A stretch of DNA of 64,000 nucleotides, taken from Enterocloster lavalensis (GTDB taxonomy: Bacteria > Bacillota > Clostridia > Lachnospirales > Lachnospiraceae). The DNA is taken from the NCBI RefSeq assembly GCF_902364025.1, contig NZ_CABJCG010000019.1, positions 1 to 64,000 on the forward strand, in the 5' to 3' direction. Of the stretch, positions 44,207 through 53,197 are shown piece after piece. The notes under the pieces are model-generated. The model was given only the letters and a program-made list of their open reading frames with translations, was not told the DNA's origin and did not search any database. Each line of letters starts with the position of its first letter. The first letter of the stretch is position 1. The translations under genes were made by a program, and so were the position numbers.

Positions 44207-44359
44207 CAGCGTGGCGTTAATACCAGACGTTATTGGCTGCTTATGGGCTGTATTACGGTTTTGCCTGTTATCCTGTTGACGTTTTTGTTCTGCCATTCTC
44301 TGGAACGGGAAATCTACAAGGAGCGCGCCGCTTACATGACAGAAATCGCGGCGGCATAG
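44207..44359 (+). pseudogene. N-terminal fragment of a membrane sensor protein
   Basis: The frame after the XRE gene stop encodes RRYWLLMGCITVLPVILL, a hydrophobic segment, then SLEREIYKERAAYMTEIAAA and a stop at 44357-44359. This is the typical first membrane helix and start of the outer domain of Lachnospiraceae sensor kinases or diguanylate cyclases. The remainder is missing; sequence of other origin follows. Confidence 0.5.
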
Positions 44360-44634
44360 GTAATCCTCTGCATGGTATCTATTTTAAGATCGGCGGTTAC
44401 TTCAATGTCGGTTTCCTGCGCCGCGATTGCGGCCTGAAGCTCCGACGGGGCCGATACTTGCGTCATAAAAAGATTCACATCCTTTCTGTCCTGTTTTTCT
44501 ATGCGGCGTGTTGAATTGACGTGAACGTGTAGTTTCGTCTGTACCTTCCAATCTGTTACACCGAAAGAATGCAAGGGGACCCCGCTTTTGTATTCGGACT
44601 TCCGATGTAACACCGGCACGATGAGGGAATCCAA
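44352..44634 (-). pseudogene. Fragment of a surface-protein-like gene in opposite orientation
   Basis: On the minus strand the frame includes MTQVSAPSELQAAIAAQETD and IEVTADLKIDTMQRI, the style of the first repeat of right-handed beta-helix or adhesin-like surface proteins. It ends abruptly at the sensor fragment near 44355. No ribosome site or signal peptide is clear, so it appears to be debris. Confidence 0.35.
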
Positions 44635-44779
44635 TCAGCGTTATCCGCCGAAGGATGATGCAGCGCTTCAAACGAAGTACGTGGAGAGAGAAAATAATGA
44701 CAATGCCTTATCACATATGCTATTATAAAATAAGACAATGTGAAAATAATAGTAGAATGATATCAGGAAGGATCCATCG

Positions 44780-46231
44780 ATGGGGAACGTATTGGAATTA
44801 AATCAAATCATATACTGCCTGTTGGCGTCCCAGATAGAATTTGGCACCTATCAATATAAGGACTCTCTGCCTAAAATGGAGGAAGTGAGCCGGTGGTTTT
44901 CTGTTTCTCTGGATACAGTGAAAACAGTGTATCGTCAGTTAAAAGCAGATGGGTATATTACCTTAACTAAGAAGGCGGGGGCTGCCGTAGCCGTTCAGTT
45001 TCAGGAGGCAGAGCTGGAGGAGAATATCCAGACATTTTTTTCCCGCCGCAGGGACGCCGTGATGGATTTATGTCAATCCATGGGCCCTCTGTTCAGCCAT
45101 GCCCAGTGGCTCGCCATGAAAAGGGCCGCGCCGGAGCGTTTAGACGAATTGGAGCGCCTTTGTGCGCCATCGGAGATCCTTATGCCGTATGTCATGGTTC
45201 AGCATATCCAGTTGATCTATGGTTCTCTCAATAATGAATTGCTGCTTCGGTTTATCTGGCAGGCGTATATTTTTTACCAGGCGCCCTTTTTAAGCCTGCC
45301 GGAAAATCTGACGGCTTTTGAGGATGGCGATGGTCCCCTGCTCTATATGATAGGCCTTTGCCGTCGAAAAGACTGGGATGGACTTTGGCAGTCGGTCATC
45401 TCGTTTCAGGAACAGCTGGCTGCCTCAATTCGACGGTTTTATGCGAATCGTATTAACATGAAAACGGAAGGAGAACCAGTCCCCTTTACCTGGAATGCCT
45501 ACCGAAAGTCTTCGCAGCGCTGCTACTCCATTGCGATTGAACTGCTGAAAGAGGTTCGTCAGGGGATACTTGCACCGGACGGTTTTCTTCCGCCGCCAGC
45601 AAGAATTGCGGAATATAAGCAGGTTTCTGCAACTACCGTGCGCCGCACGCTGATGCTGCTTAATCAACTGGGGGTCACTCAATCCATAAACGGGGTGGGA
45701 ACCAAGGTTTTGAGTACGCAGGACAGTGCTGAAAACTGCGATTTTAACCAGCCGGTGATCCGTAAACGGCTTCTGGATTTCATCCAAAGTCTGCAGATTC
45801 TGGCAATCACGTGTGGAGAGTGGGCGAAGGGAGTGGTTGTGGATGCCGGTGCAGTCAGCTTATGGAAAGACCGGTTGGCATATATCAAAGAAAACGGCCG
45901 GTATGAGTCTGTGGTATTCGCCTCACTTGAGATTATTACATTATATTCCCCGATTCAAACGGTCCGGCACCTATATGGGCATCTGGTTTGTTTTCTCCTC
46001 TGGGGTTATCCCTTGCGCAGCATGCATGGTTCAAGGGAGGAAATTAATAATTTTTATTTCCCTTATATCACCTCATTGTCGGCAAGCCTTGAGCACAGCG
46101 ACTGGGAGGGCCTGTCGGAAGAGCTGGAGCGCCTGATACTCCATGAGCTGCAGTTTGCGGCAGCCCGACTGAAGGAGCTGGGGGTGACAGAGGCAGCCGA
46201 ATTAGCGATATCGGATTTCAGGGAAAAATGA
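44780..46231 (+). CDS. Transcriptional regulator with two GntR-type DNA-binding domains
   Basis: A 483-residue protein. Residues about 8-72 form a GntR winged helix (LASQIEFGTYQYKDSLPKME, VSLDTVKTVYRQLKADGYIT). A second one lies at about 250-312 (LKEVRQGILAPDGFLPPPAR, VSATTVRRTLMLLNQLGV). Each is followed by a helical domain of about 170 residues without membrane segments, so the protein looks like a tandem duplication of a GntR module. A common GntR protein has one HTH and 230-250 residues. ATG 44780 follows AGGAAGGA. It stands between debris and a solute-binding protein/kinase pair that it may control. Ligand unknown. Confidence 0.8.
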   Translation: MGNVLELNQIIYCLLASQIEFGTYQYKDSLPKMEEVSRWFSVSLDTVKTVYRQLKADGYITLTKKAGAAVAVQFQEAELEENIQTFFSRRRDAVMDLCQSMGPLFSHAQWLAMKRAAPERLDELERLCAPSEILMPYVMVQHIQLIYGSLNNELLLRFIWQAYIFYQAPFLSLPENLTAFEDGDGPLLYMIGLCRRKDWDGLWQSVISFQEQLAASIRRFYANRINMKTEGEPVPFTWNAYRKSSQRCYSIAIELLKEVRQGILAPDGFLPPPARIAEYKQVSATTVRRTLMLLNQLGVTQSINGVGTKVLSTQDSAENCDFNQPVIRKRLLDFIQSLQILAITCGEWAKGVVVDAGAVSLWKDRLAYIKENGRYESVVFASLEIITLYSPIQTVRHLYGHLVCFLLWGYPLRSMHGSREEINNFYFPYITSLSASLEHSDWEGLSEELERLILHELQFAAARLKELGVTEAAELAISDFREK

Positions 46232-46255
46232 CATAAAGGATGAAAAATATAGTTT

Positions 46256-46303
46256 GCCAGGGGGATGAGCGCAGTACAACCGGTTCAGCACCCTGGCGTT
46301 TTT
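46256..46303 (+). terminator. Rho-independent terminator
   Basis: GCCAGGG (46256-46262) pairs with CCCTGGC (46291-46297) across a 28-base loop, followed by GTTTTTAT. It is 25 bp after the double-GntR stop. Confidence 0.65.
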
Positions 46304-46350
46304 ATATCAACGGAATTGCTAAGGCTTTTAGAGACAAGTAGTCATTCCTC

Positions 46351-46379
46351 TTGTTGTTCATGCCCGAATCTGTTATACT
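46351..46379 (+). promoter_or_regulatory. Predicted promoter of the solute-binding protein/kinase pair
   Basis: TTGTTG (46351-46356), a 17-base spacer and TATACT (46374-46379). It would produce a leader of about 255 bases before the ATG at 46642. Confidence 0.5.
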
Positions 46380-46641
46380 AAAACAAAATAAAGATGGTTG
46401 TGACAGAGGTGTGCTGCAAGGCTGGAACCCTTAGTTGCAGCAATTACAAAAAGAGCGCTAAACTACCGGAAATATAGCCAGAGGGTCTGAATACCATGCC
46501 GCTACAGTGGAAGGGACGAAACATGAACGCAAACAGTTTTTATCCGGACGCTTACCGGACCGCATCCGGCCGGAGCTGGACAGGGAATTTGTGCTAAAGT
46601 GAGGTTAAACCTGTATTCATCACTTTTTTATGAGGTATTAT
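46380..46641 (+). other. Long leader with a hairpin and possible frameshifted gene remnant
   Basis: The 262 bp hold a 7-bp stem (GCTGCAA 46413-46419 with TTGCAGC 46435-46441). One frame from ATG 46393 reads MVVTEVCCKAGTLSCSNYKK to a stop near 46476. A second frame then continues with RGSEYHAATVEGTKHERKQF and ends DRIRPELDREFVLK before 46605. Together they look like a small frameshifted gene, but I know no family. I looked for cyclic di-GMP, TPP and cobalamin riboswitch cores and found none convincing. Confidence 0.3.
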
Positions 46642-47967
46642 ATGGGAAAGCATCTTAAAATTCGTACCGTTGTGCTTGGATTCATGCTTATATGTGTCTG
46701 CGGCTGCGGCAGGTCGCGGGAAGCAGCGGTTGGTCCGACTGTAATTAAGGAGCCTGTATATCAGTGGGGAAATGTTTCAGGACGGACGATATCGGTCTGG
46801 GGAAGGGAATCGGATCTGAGCCGCAGCTATATCACCAGGGCCTTTGAACGCTATGAGGAGCTGACCGGAAATACGGTCAATGTGGTACCGTATTCCCCTG
46901 ATCAGATCGAACAGGCTGTCATCGATGAACTGGGCAGGAGTGATTCGAAACTGGATTTACTGCTGTATTTTGGCGGGGCGAATCTGGATGCCTTTCATCC
47001 GGATGTGAATTTTTATGATTTCAGCGAGGCCCAGTGGGTGGACGATCTCACGGATGTGTCCATCAACCAGGCAATCTATCACGGAAAGGTCATTGGACTG
47101 CCTCATTGGGAGGCGTCAGTATCCGGAACGCTTTACAATAAGAAACTATTTCATAAGCTGGGAATTACGCCGCCCCGCACCCAGGAGGAGTTTCAGGAGG
47201 CCTGCCGGATTTTGAAGCAGAATGGAATCACCCCGCTGTATCTTCCCTGCGCGTCGCCCACCATGCTGCTCTACCAGTTCCCCATGGATGCTGCGGTCGA
47301 TGAACACGGGGTGATGGAGGCGCTTAATGATGGAAACACCGGCTATCAGGATATTGGGGAAATGTACCGGATTGTGAAGTGGTATCGGGCTATGGCTCAG
47401 AATGGTTATCTGGGAGACAATTATCTGGAGAACAGCTGGGACGGCATGAGCGCCGCCCTTGAAAGCGGCGAATATGCCATGATGCTTTGCTGGGATACCT
47501 GGCTCTACACGGATTTTGAGGGAAATCCCTCTGACTTTGGTCTGATGCCCGCCTTTGTGGGAGTACCGGATCAGGGAACATTCGAGGGGCCAAATCTCTC
47601 TCTGTTGCTGGTCAACAAGAACAGCGCCCAGGTGGATGCTTCTCTGGATCTTATATCCTTTATGGCGGATCCGTATAATTATAATGCGGCATTTGAGGGG
47701 ATTTATACGGCGCCTGTGTTCAGGCAGCAGATGGCCAGTATTTCAACCCCTCAGTATGTGGAAGCGGCAGGGTGGATTGAGGAAAATTACAGAAATTCCA
47801 TTGCCTGGCTTAATATAAAAGGATTTTCGCAGTCAGATGCGGCCTGTATTCTAAAGTATATGGTATCCGAGGATGGATATACGGCCAGGCAGTGCCTGAC
47901 GGATATGGAAATGTTAAGGCAGCAACGTATTTCCTCGTATTCCGAAGCTTCCGCAAAGAAGGAATAG
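46642..47967 (+). CDS. Extracellular solute-binding lipoprotein, family 1
   Basis: A 441-residue lipoprotein with a short signal peptide ending in a cysteine-rich lipobox (ICVCGC, Cys20 or Cys22). The rest has the layout of sugar-binding proteins: AFERYEELTGNTVNVVPYSP, LDLLLYFGGANLD, IGLPHWEASVSGTLYNKKLF, and LGITPPRTQEEFQEACRIL, with DTWLYTDFEGNPSDFGLMP near the end. ATG 46642 (GAGGT five bases before) is preferred over ATG 46630. No permease or ATPase is adjacent; the next gene, 4 bp on, is a sensor kinase with an extracellular dCache domain. A role as ligand-presenting partner of that kinase, instead of a transporter part, is therefore likely. Confidence 0.85.
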   Translation: MGKHLKIRTVVLGFMLICVCGCGRSREAAVGPTVIKEPVYQWGNVSGRTISVWGRESDLSRSYITRAFERYEELTGNTVNVVPYSPDQIEQAVIDELGRSDSKLDLLLYFGGANLDAFHPDVNFYDFSEAQWVDDLTDVSINQAIYHGKVIGLPHWEASVSGTLYNKKLFHKLGITPPRTQEEFQEACRILKQNGITPLYLPCASPTMLLYQFPMDAAVDEHGVMEALNDGNTGYQDIGEMYRIVKWYRAMAQNGYLGDNYLENSWDGMSAALESGEYAMMLCWDTWLYTDFEGNPSDFGLMPAFVGVPDQGTFEGPNLSLLLVNKNSAQVDASLDLISFMADPYNYNAAFEGIYTAPVFRQQMASISTPQYVEAAGWIEENYRNSIAWLNIKGFSQSDAACILKYMVSEDGYTARQCLTDMEMLRQQRISSYSEASAKKE

Positions 47968-47971
47968 GCAT

Positions 47972-50434
47972 ATGAAAAAAGAAGATCAAAGCCGTGTTCA
48001 TTTTTATTTTATACTGGCAGCCCTATTGTGTATGCTGGCTGTGTTTGGCGTGGGATTTTATAGATATATCCATAAGTTTGAGCAGACATTGCAGGAGGAG
48101 AACCGAAGCCGGCTTTCGGAGGTATCGGATTATATTTCCAACTATATGATAAAATTTCTGTCCGAACAACAGGTTGAAATGGAGATTCTGGCGTCTGCCG
48201 TATCCGGGATGAATGACCAGGCAGATCAGGTAGCCTATCTGGACAGGATGGCTGACATGCTTGGATATGAATATATCGGGATCGCTGGAAGCGACGGCCT
48301 GTTCAGGGCTTCTGTTTTTGATGAACCCAAGGTGATTTCGGATGAAGCTTATTATAAATCCGCTATCAGTGGAAAACCTTATATCTCCGATATCACCCGC
48401 CAGATATTCTATGACAGGGCGGTGGGAGGCGTAATTGTGGCGGTTCCCATTCCGGGGAGCGGAAAACAGATGATAGCGGCTATGATCAGTATTTTAAAGC
48501 TGGGCGAGAATATTCAGGTGGAAAGCTTTCAAAAAGAGGGGTATTCCTACATCATCAACGAGGAGGGGGATTTAGTTCTCCATGCCAGGGCAATGGAATA
48601 TAATAACTTATTCCAATCCATGCAGAATCTGGAATTTGCCTCGGGCTTCAGCCTGGACGCCATGAGGGAGGATATTGAGCACCAGCGTGAAGGCATGACC
48701 CAGTATTACAATTTTGAAATTGAAAAATACGCTTATTACCGCCCCATGGGAATCAATGGGTGGACCGTGGTCAGCACGGTCCCCGCAGGTGTTATTACCA
48801 GGAGAACTGCGGTTTTGTCCAGTCAGCTGGCGGCGCTGTGCGGTTTGTCCATGTTGGTTTTTCTGGTTCTGGTCACCTGTCTGTACGCTATGTTTCTGAA
48901 AATGGAGAGCAGGAAGAAGGAGAATCAGGCCAAGTCGGCGTTTCTTGCCAATATGAGCCATGATATGCGCACACCCATGAATGCCATTATCGGTATGACC
49001 GTGATTGCCGGAATCCATGTAGATGATCCTGACACGGTACGGGACTGTCTGAAGAAGATTAACCTTTCCAGCAAGCATCTTCTGGGGCTGATCAATGACA
49101 TACTGGACATGGCCCGGATTGACAGCGGCAAAATTATACTGGTGAATGAGAAGATGTTGCTGCCGGAAGTAATTGAGAGCGCTATCAACATAATATATCC
49201 TCTGGTCAGGGCGAAGAAGCAGGAATTCTCAGTCCGCCTCCATAACGTCACCCATGAAAGCCTGAAGGGAGATGAGCTCAAGGTAAGCCAGATCCTTATT
49301 AATATTCTGACCAACGCGGTTAAGTTTACCCAGGAGGGAGGAAGTATAACGGTTGATGTGGAAGAACTGAAACAGCCGGATGGGAAGAAAGCCGTATTTC
49401 AGATTGCCATTGCGGACAATGGAATCGGCATAAAGCCAGAATTTCTGAACCATATATTTACAGCGTTTGTGCGGGAGCAGGACAGCAAGGTGAATAAGAT
49501 TGAGGGAAGCGGGCTGGGGATGGCCATTACCAAGCGGATCGTGGATCTCATGAATGGGCAGATACAGGTGGAGAGCCAGGAGGGAAAAGGGAGTACCTTC
49601 CGCGTGAAGCTTCCTTTTGACCTGTGGGAAGACGAGGAAACGGTTCATCCCATCCGATGCCAATCCGTTCTTCTGGTTGGAGACAGTGAAACACAGGGAA
49701 TGGAGACGGCGCGTACATTAATGAAAGCCGGGGTAAATTCAGCCTGGGTGGCAGACGCACAGACGGCTGTAAGCCGGATTACAGATTCCGGAGACGGCTT
49801 CTTCCAGGCGGTGTTAATTGACCGGGATATATTCAACCGCGGACAGGCAGAGAAAGTCTGTAAGGCCTGCGGGGAGCAGACGAAGCTGGCGCTGGCTGCC
49901 TATGACTGGGATGACATACGCAGCGAGGCTGAACAGATGGGAATTTCCTATTTTATCCAAAAACCCTTGTTCCGGTCCGTGCTTCAGGTTTCACTGAACG
50001 CCATGCTGGATCACGAGTGCCTGATGGAAACGACAGAACCGGGCAGTTTTGATTTCAGCGGTAGAACTATACTGCTGGCAGAGGACAATGATTTGAACCG
50101 GGAGATTATCTGCAATATTCTTCTGGAAACAGGCGCGGACATTGTGTGCACCAAAGACGGGGCTGAGTGCGTGGAAACATTTGCGGGTCAGCCGGAGGGA
50201 AGATTTGACCTGATTTTAATGGATATCCAGATGCCGGTAATGAATGGATATGATGCGGCAAAGAAAATCCGTTCCCTGGACCGGACAGATTCCAATATAC
50301 CCATCTTCGCCATGAGCGCCAATGCGTATGCGGAAGACATGGAACAGGCCCAGGCAGCGGGAATGACGGGATATCTGACTAAGCCGATCAATCTGGAAAT
50401 CTGGCTGAAGGAAATCCGCACAGGCATGGGATAA
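47972..50434 (+). CDS. dCache hybrid sensor histidine kinase with two receiver domains
   Basis: 820 residues. Membrane helices at about 12-32 and 283-308 flank a dCache sensor domain (35-280; YEYIGIAGSDGLFRAS, DEAYYKSAISGKPYISDI). HisKA has His330 (LANMSHDMRTPMNAIIGM). The ATPase has KVSQILINILTNAVKF and IEGSGLGMAITKRIVDLM. The first receiver-like domain (about 560-680) has a weakened acidic pocket (LLVGDSE) but keeps an Asp in AVLIDRD and a Lys in IQKPLF. The second (690-815) is complete: LAEDNDLN, Asp750 in ILMDIQMPVMNG, TKPIN. Two receivers in this order also occur in the 31191-34781 kinase. No Hpt lies beside it, so it may use one of the free Hpt proteins. Confidence 0.92.
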   Translation: MKKEDQSRVHFYFILAALLCMLAVFGVGFYRYIHKFEQTLQEENRSRLSEVSDYISNYMIKFLSEQQVEMEILASAVSGMNDQADQVAYLDRMADMLGYEYIGIAGSDGLFRASVFDEPKVISDEAYYKSAISGKPYISDITRQIFYDRAVGGVIVAVPIPGSGKQMIAAMISILKLGENIQVESFQKEGYSYIINEEGDLVLHARAMEYNNLFQSMQNLEFASGFSLDAMREDIEHQREGMTQYYNFEIEKYAYYRPMGINGWTVVSTVPAGVITRRTAVLSSQLAALCGLSMLVFLVLVTCLYAMFLKMESRKKENQAKSAFLANMSHDMRTPMNAIIGMTVIAGIHVDDPDTVRDCLKKINLSSKHLLGLINDILDMARIDSGKIILVNEKMLLPEVIESAINIIYPLVRAKKQEFSVRLHNVTHESLKGDELKVSQILINILTNAVKFTQEGGSITVDVEELKQPDGKKAVFQIAIADNGIGIKPEFLNHIFTAFVREQDSKVNKIEGSGLGMAITKRIVDLMNGQIQVESQEGKGSTFRVKLPFDLWEDEETVHPIRCQSVLLVGDSETQGMETARTLMKAGVNSAWVADAQTAVSRITDSGDGFFQAVLIDRDIFNRGQAEKVCKACGEQTKLALAAYDWDDIRSEAEQMGISYFIQKPLFRSVLQVSLNAMLDHECLMETTEPGSFDFSGRTILLAEDNDLNREIICNILLETGADIVCTKDGAECVETFAGQPEGRFDLILMDIQMPVMNGYDAAKKIRSLDRTDSNIPIFAMSANAYAEDMEQAQAAGMTGYLTKPINLEIWLKEIRTGMG

Positions 50435-50618
50435 GTGGACGAAAGAAAATGGCGTCACTGCGGCTTTTTATCAGGTTACCACATACCAGGTTAAAATGTT
50501 TTGATTCTGCGATTCTGAGCCGCTTCACGATACTGCCGTGATGAAAGAATGACTGGAAGCTAAAGCGATATTACCGCCCCTGCCTGATATTTGGCTCGTA
50601 AAAATAGAAATAAACCGC

Positions 50619-50668
50619 AAAACAGACAATGCCCTGTAAAATCAATCCTACATGGCATTGTCTGTTTT
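50619..50668. terminator. Bidirectional terminator
   Basis: A perfect 15-bp inverted repeat (AAAACAGACAATGCC at 50619-50633 and its complement at 50654-50668) with a 20-base loop. The arms supply an A tract on one side and a T tract on the other, serving the convergent kinase and SLC13 permease genes. Confidence 0.85.
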
Positions 50669-50685
50669 ATGATAAGAAAATCCGA

Positions 50686-52002
50686 TTACGGAAACGCCGG
50701 AAATACTGTCATTATGACGAAAACGGAAAGGATACACATAAGAATGGACGGCAGCCACCCCATTTTAAACAAATCCTTTTGGCTGTATCCCCCGGCCTCC
50801 ATCATGGGTGGGATGGTGCCGGTGGACATCGGTGTCATGAAGGCGGAATTACATGCGGAACCGAGAATGAGCAATAAACCCACCGGGTTGCAGCCCAGTG
50901 CCTTGGAGGCCATGATGATAATCGGCTGAAACAGGTTGTCAACACTGAAATTCTGCATAAACTGTGTCAAAATAAACGGAACGATGAAGAACGCAAAACC
51001 GATGACATATCCGTTTCGTGTATTTCCCAGAGCGCCAGCTAACAGATTGCCAATCATGTCGCCTAAGCCGCATGCTTCCATGGCGCCGCCGGCAGCGTAG
51101 GCGGCAACCAGCATCAGCATGGTTGGCACAGGGATGGCATCGATGGCTTCCTGGGTTTTTAATACGCCGGCCGCAGTGATGAGGGCAGCACCGGTTACGG
51201 CGATCTGCCAGCTTTGAAGCCCCAGCGTGTCAGCGAAGATCAAACCGATGGTGGTTAAAAGGAATATTCCGTAACCCAGCACTTCGCGGACCGGGTCAAG
51301 GGGAGGGGTATCGTCAACGGCGCCCGCTTTATTTTTAAAGCTGCCCAGAGTTACCGGCACGGAGGGCTGATTTGGGGCAAGTTTTGGAGCGATAAAAGCC
51401 GCGTAAATGACTAATATTGCGGAAATGATGAGCTGGCCTTTCACAGGATCCAGTATTTTCATGACATAGTCCGCATAGCCATAGCTTTCCATTATACTGT
51501 TTGCAGAGGCATAGGTGTACATGCCGCTGCCGAAGGGGGCTGTGCCAATGGAGCAGATGCAGACCAGCGCAATGGGCTGCATGACTTTGGAGGGGCTGAT
51601 TCCGTTCCGCTTGCAAAATGCAGCGATTACCGGAACCATAACGCCAAACGTCGCCATAGGGCTTGGAATTAAATTAGTTAAGAGAAAGGCAAGCACACAA
51701 TAACCGAGCATCTGCATGCCGAAACTGCCTTTGCTGATTTTGTATACCAGGCTGGAAAGCTTGTTGACCGCCTGCGTGCGGCTGAATCCGGCAGATACCA
51801 CAACCATGCCGGCAATTAACAGAATGTTATGGTTGGCAAATTTGCTCAGAACAACGCTGGCAGGAATAATTCCGGAAAATGTAACGAGCACGATGGTGCA
51901 GATCGATACGACGGCTAACGTGGTGTGAAGTTTTTTCGCGAATAAAAATCCCAACATCATGAACAGAAAAATGCCGAGACAAATGAACATTTGAGTTGTC
52001 AT
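50686..52002 (-). CDS. SLC13/DASS family anion permease
   Basis: 438 residues with about 11 hydrophobic segments. Family-like stretches are FLLTNLIPSPMATFGVMVPV, IALVCICSIGTAPFGSG, and near the end NSAFMTPMSTGTIPPMMEAGGY. The SLC13/citrate-type ion transporter group imports di- and tricarboxylates, sulfate or related acids. It follows, by 31 bp, an enolase-superfamily sugar-acid dehydratase-like gene in the same direction, so the cargo is probably a sugar acid or a hydroxycarboxylate. The substrate cannot be named from the sequence. Confidence 0.85.
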   Translation of the reverse strand: MTTQMFICLGIFLFMMLGFLFAKKLHTTLAVVSICTIVLVTFSGIIPASVVLSKFANHNILLIAGMVVVSAGFSRTQAVNKLSSLVYKISKGSFGMQMLGYCVLAFLLTNLIPSPMATFGVMVPVIAAFCKRNGISPSKVMQPIALVCICSIGTAPFGSGMYTYASANSIMESYGYADYVMKILDPVKGQLIISAILVIYAAFIAPKLAPNQPSVPVTLGSFKNKAGAVDDTPPLDPVREVLGYGIFLLTTIGLIFADTLGLQSWQIAVTGAALITAAGVLKTQEAIDAIPVPTMLMLVAAYAAGGAMEACGLGDMIGNLLAGALGNTRNGYVIGFAFFIVPFILTQFMQNFSVDNLFQPIIIMASKALGCNPVGLLLILGSACNSAFMTPMSTGTIPPMMEAGGYSQKDLFKMGWLPSILMCILSVFVIMTVFPAFP

Positions 52003-52033
52003 AGTTTATCTCCTTTTAGGTAATTGAAACGGG

Positions 52034-53197
52034 CTATTGATCCCGGACAGAGCCGTCGATGTTTAAACGGCTTCCAGGCGCATAGGAAACGGGCGGAAAC
52101 TGTTTTTCAATATCCGGCACTAAATCAATGCCAATGCCAGGGGCGGAGGACGGTGTGATATATCCGTCCACCGGCTTATCCCAGTTGGTCACCATATCAC
52201 ATTTGCGGTCCGGGGAACTGGAATCCCAGCTGAGTTTGCCGTCTCCGCTCGGGTATTCGCAGATCAATAAGTTATCAATGCAGGCACACAGCTGCATCTC
52301 AGCAGCAGTGCAAACCGGACTTAGAGGGTTGTGCGGCACAATCGGGCACATTTTGCTCTCTGCTAAGGTGGCAATTTTTTTGGCGCCAGTCAGACCGCCG
52401 ACAGTTGTGAGGCTTACACGGGTGTAATTTGTTGCCCGTCGGTCCAGAAGATCCTGAAACTCGTATAGGGTATGCAGCCGTTCTCCGGTCGCAACCGGTA
52501 CGTTGCTGTGACGCACCACATAGGCCATGGCCTCGTTGTTTCCCGGCGGAATGGGGTCTTCCACAAAAAGAGGATGTACATCGGCAATTTCATGTATCAG
52601 AACCACGGCTTCTGCCGGCAGACTGCGGCGATGCAGTTCAATGCATAAGTCCATGTCGTCACCCACGGCTTCCCGCATGAGATGGGTACGGCGAATGGCA
52701 TCCTCCATATTTTTTATGTAGGTTCTGTTATAGGGTAAATCCTCGTCCTCATCCAGAAATGGGGAGAGATGTCCCACGGCTTTAAAACCTTGTTCCCTTC
52801 GCTTTTTACAGTTTTCAACCAGCTCCTCATCACTTGCGGCGATTACATGACCGTATACCAGCACTTTGTCCCGGCACTTGCCGCCCATCAGCTGATATAC
52901 CGGCGCATTGTAGTATTTGCCCGCGATATCCCACAGCGCCACATCAATCGCGGATAATGCGCCCATAACGGCTGCTCCGCGAAAAAACATACCACGGAAC
53001 ATCACCTGCCAGTGGTGTTCGATATCCAGTGGGTTTTTACCGACTAAGTATAAACCAAAGGAACGGATCTGTGCAGCGGATGCGTCGGCGACGCCAAAAG
53101 CACCGCTTTCGCCAATTCCATAGATGCCCTCATCCGTTAAGATTTTTGCATAGCAGAATCGATCCGCACGGATTGCTTGTACTTCGACTATTTTCAT
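52034..53197 (-). CDS. Mandelate racemase / muconate lactonizing enzyme family protein
   Basis: 387 residues of the enolase superfamily, close to sugar-acid dehydratases such as DgoD-like enzymes. The N-terminal capping domain contains TDEGIYGIGESGAFGV and ALSAIDVALWDIAGKYYN. In the barrel, the metal ligands seem to be Glu in LCIELHRR, Glu in FVEDPIPPGN and Glu in ATGERLHT. A histidine of a His-Asp pair is in VPHNPLSPV. The first ligand is normally an Asp in the galactonate dehydratases I recall, so its replacement (Glu-x-His) is worth noting. Cotranscribed with the SLC13 permease and divergent from an AraC regulator; likely dehydrates or isomerises an imported sugar acid. Confidence 0.87.
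   Translation of the reverse strand: MKIVEVQAIRADRFCYAKILTDEGIYGIGESGAFGVADASAAQIRSFGLYLVGKNPLDIEHHWQVMFRGMFFRGAAVMGALSAIDVALWDIAGKYYNAPVYQLMGGKCRDKVLVYGHVIAASDEELVENCKKRREQGFKAVGHLSPFLDEDEDLPYNRTYIKNMEDAIRRTHLMREAVGDDMDLCIELHRRSLPAEAVVLIHEIADVHPLFVEDPIPPGNNEAMAYVVRHSNVPVATGERLHTLYEFQDLLDRRATNYTRVSLTTVGGLTGAKKIATLAESKMCPIVPHNPLSPVCTAAEMQLCACIDNLLICEYPSGDGKLSWDSSSPDRKCDMVTNWDKPVDGYITPSSAPGIGIDLVPDIEKQFPPVSYAPGSRLNIDGSVRDQ

Noticed and set aside
46380..46641. A cyclic di-GMP, TPP or cobalamin riboswitch in front of the lipoprotein gene
   Set aside because: Short look-alike stretches occur, but the conserved cores and pairing of these classes are not present.
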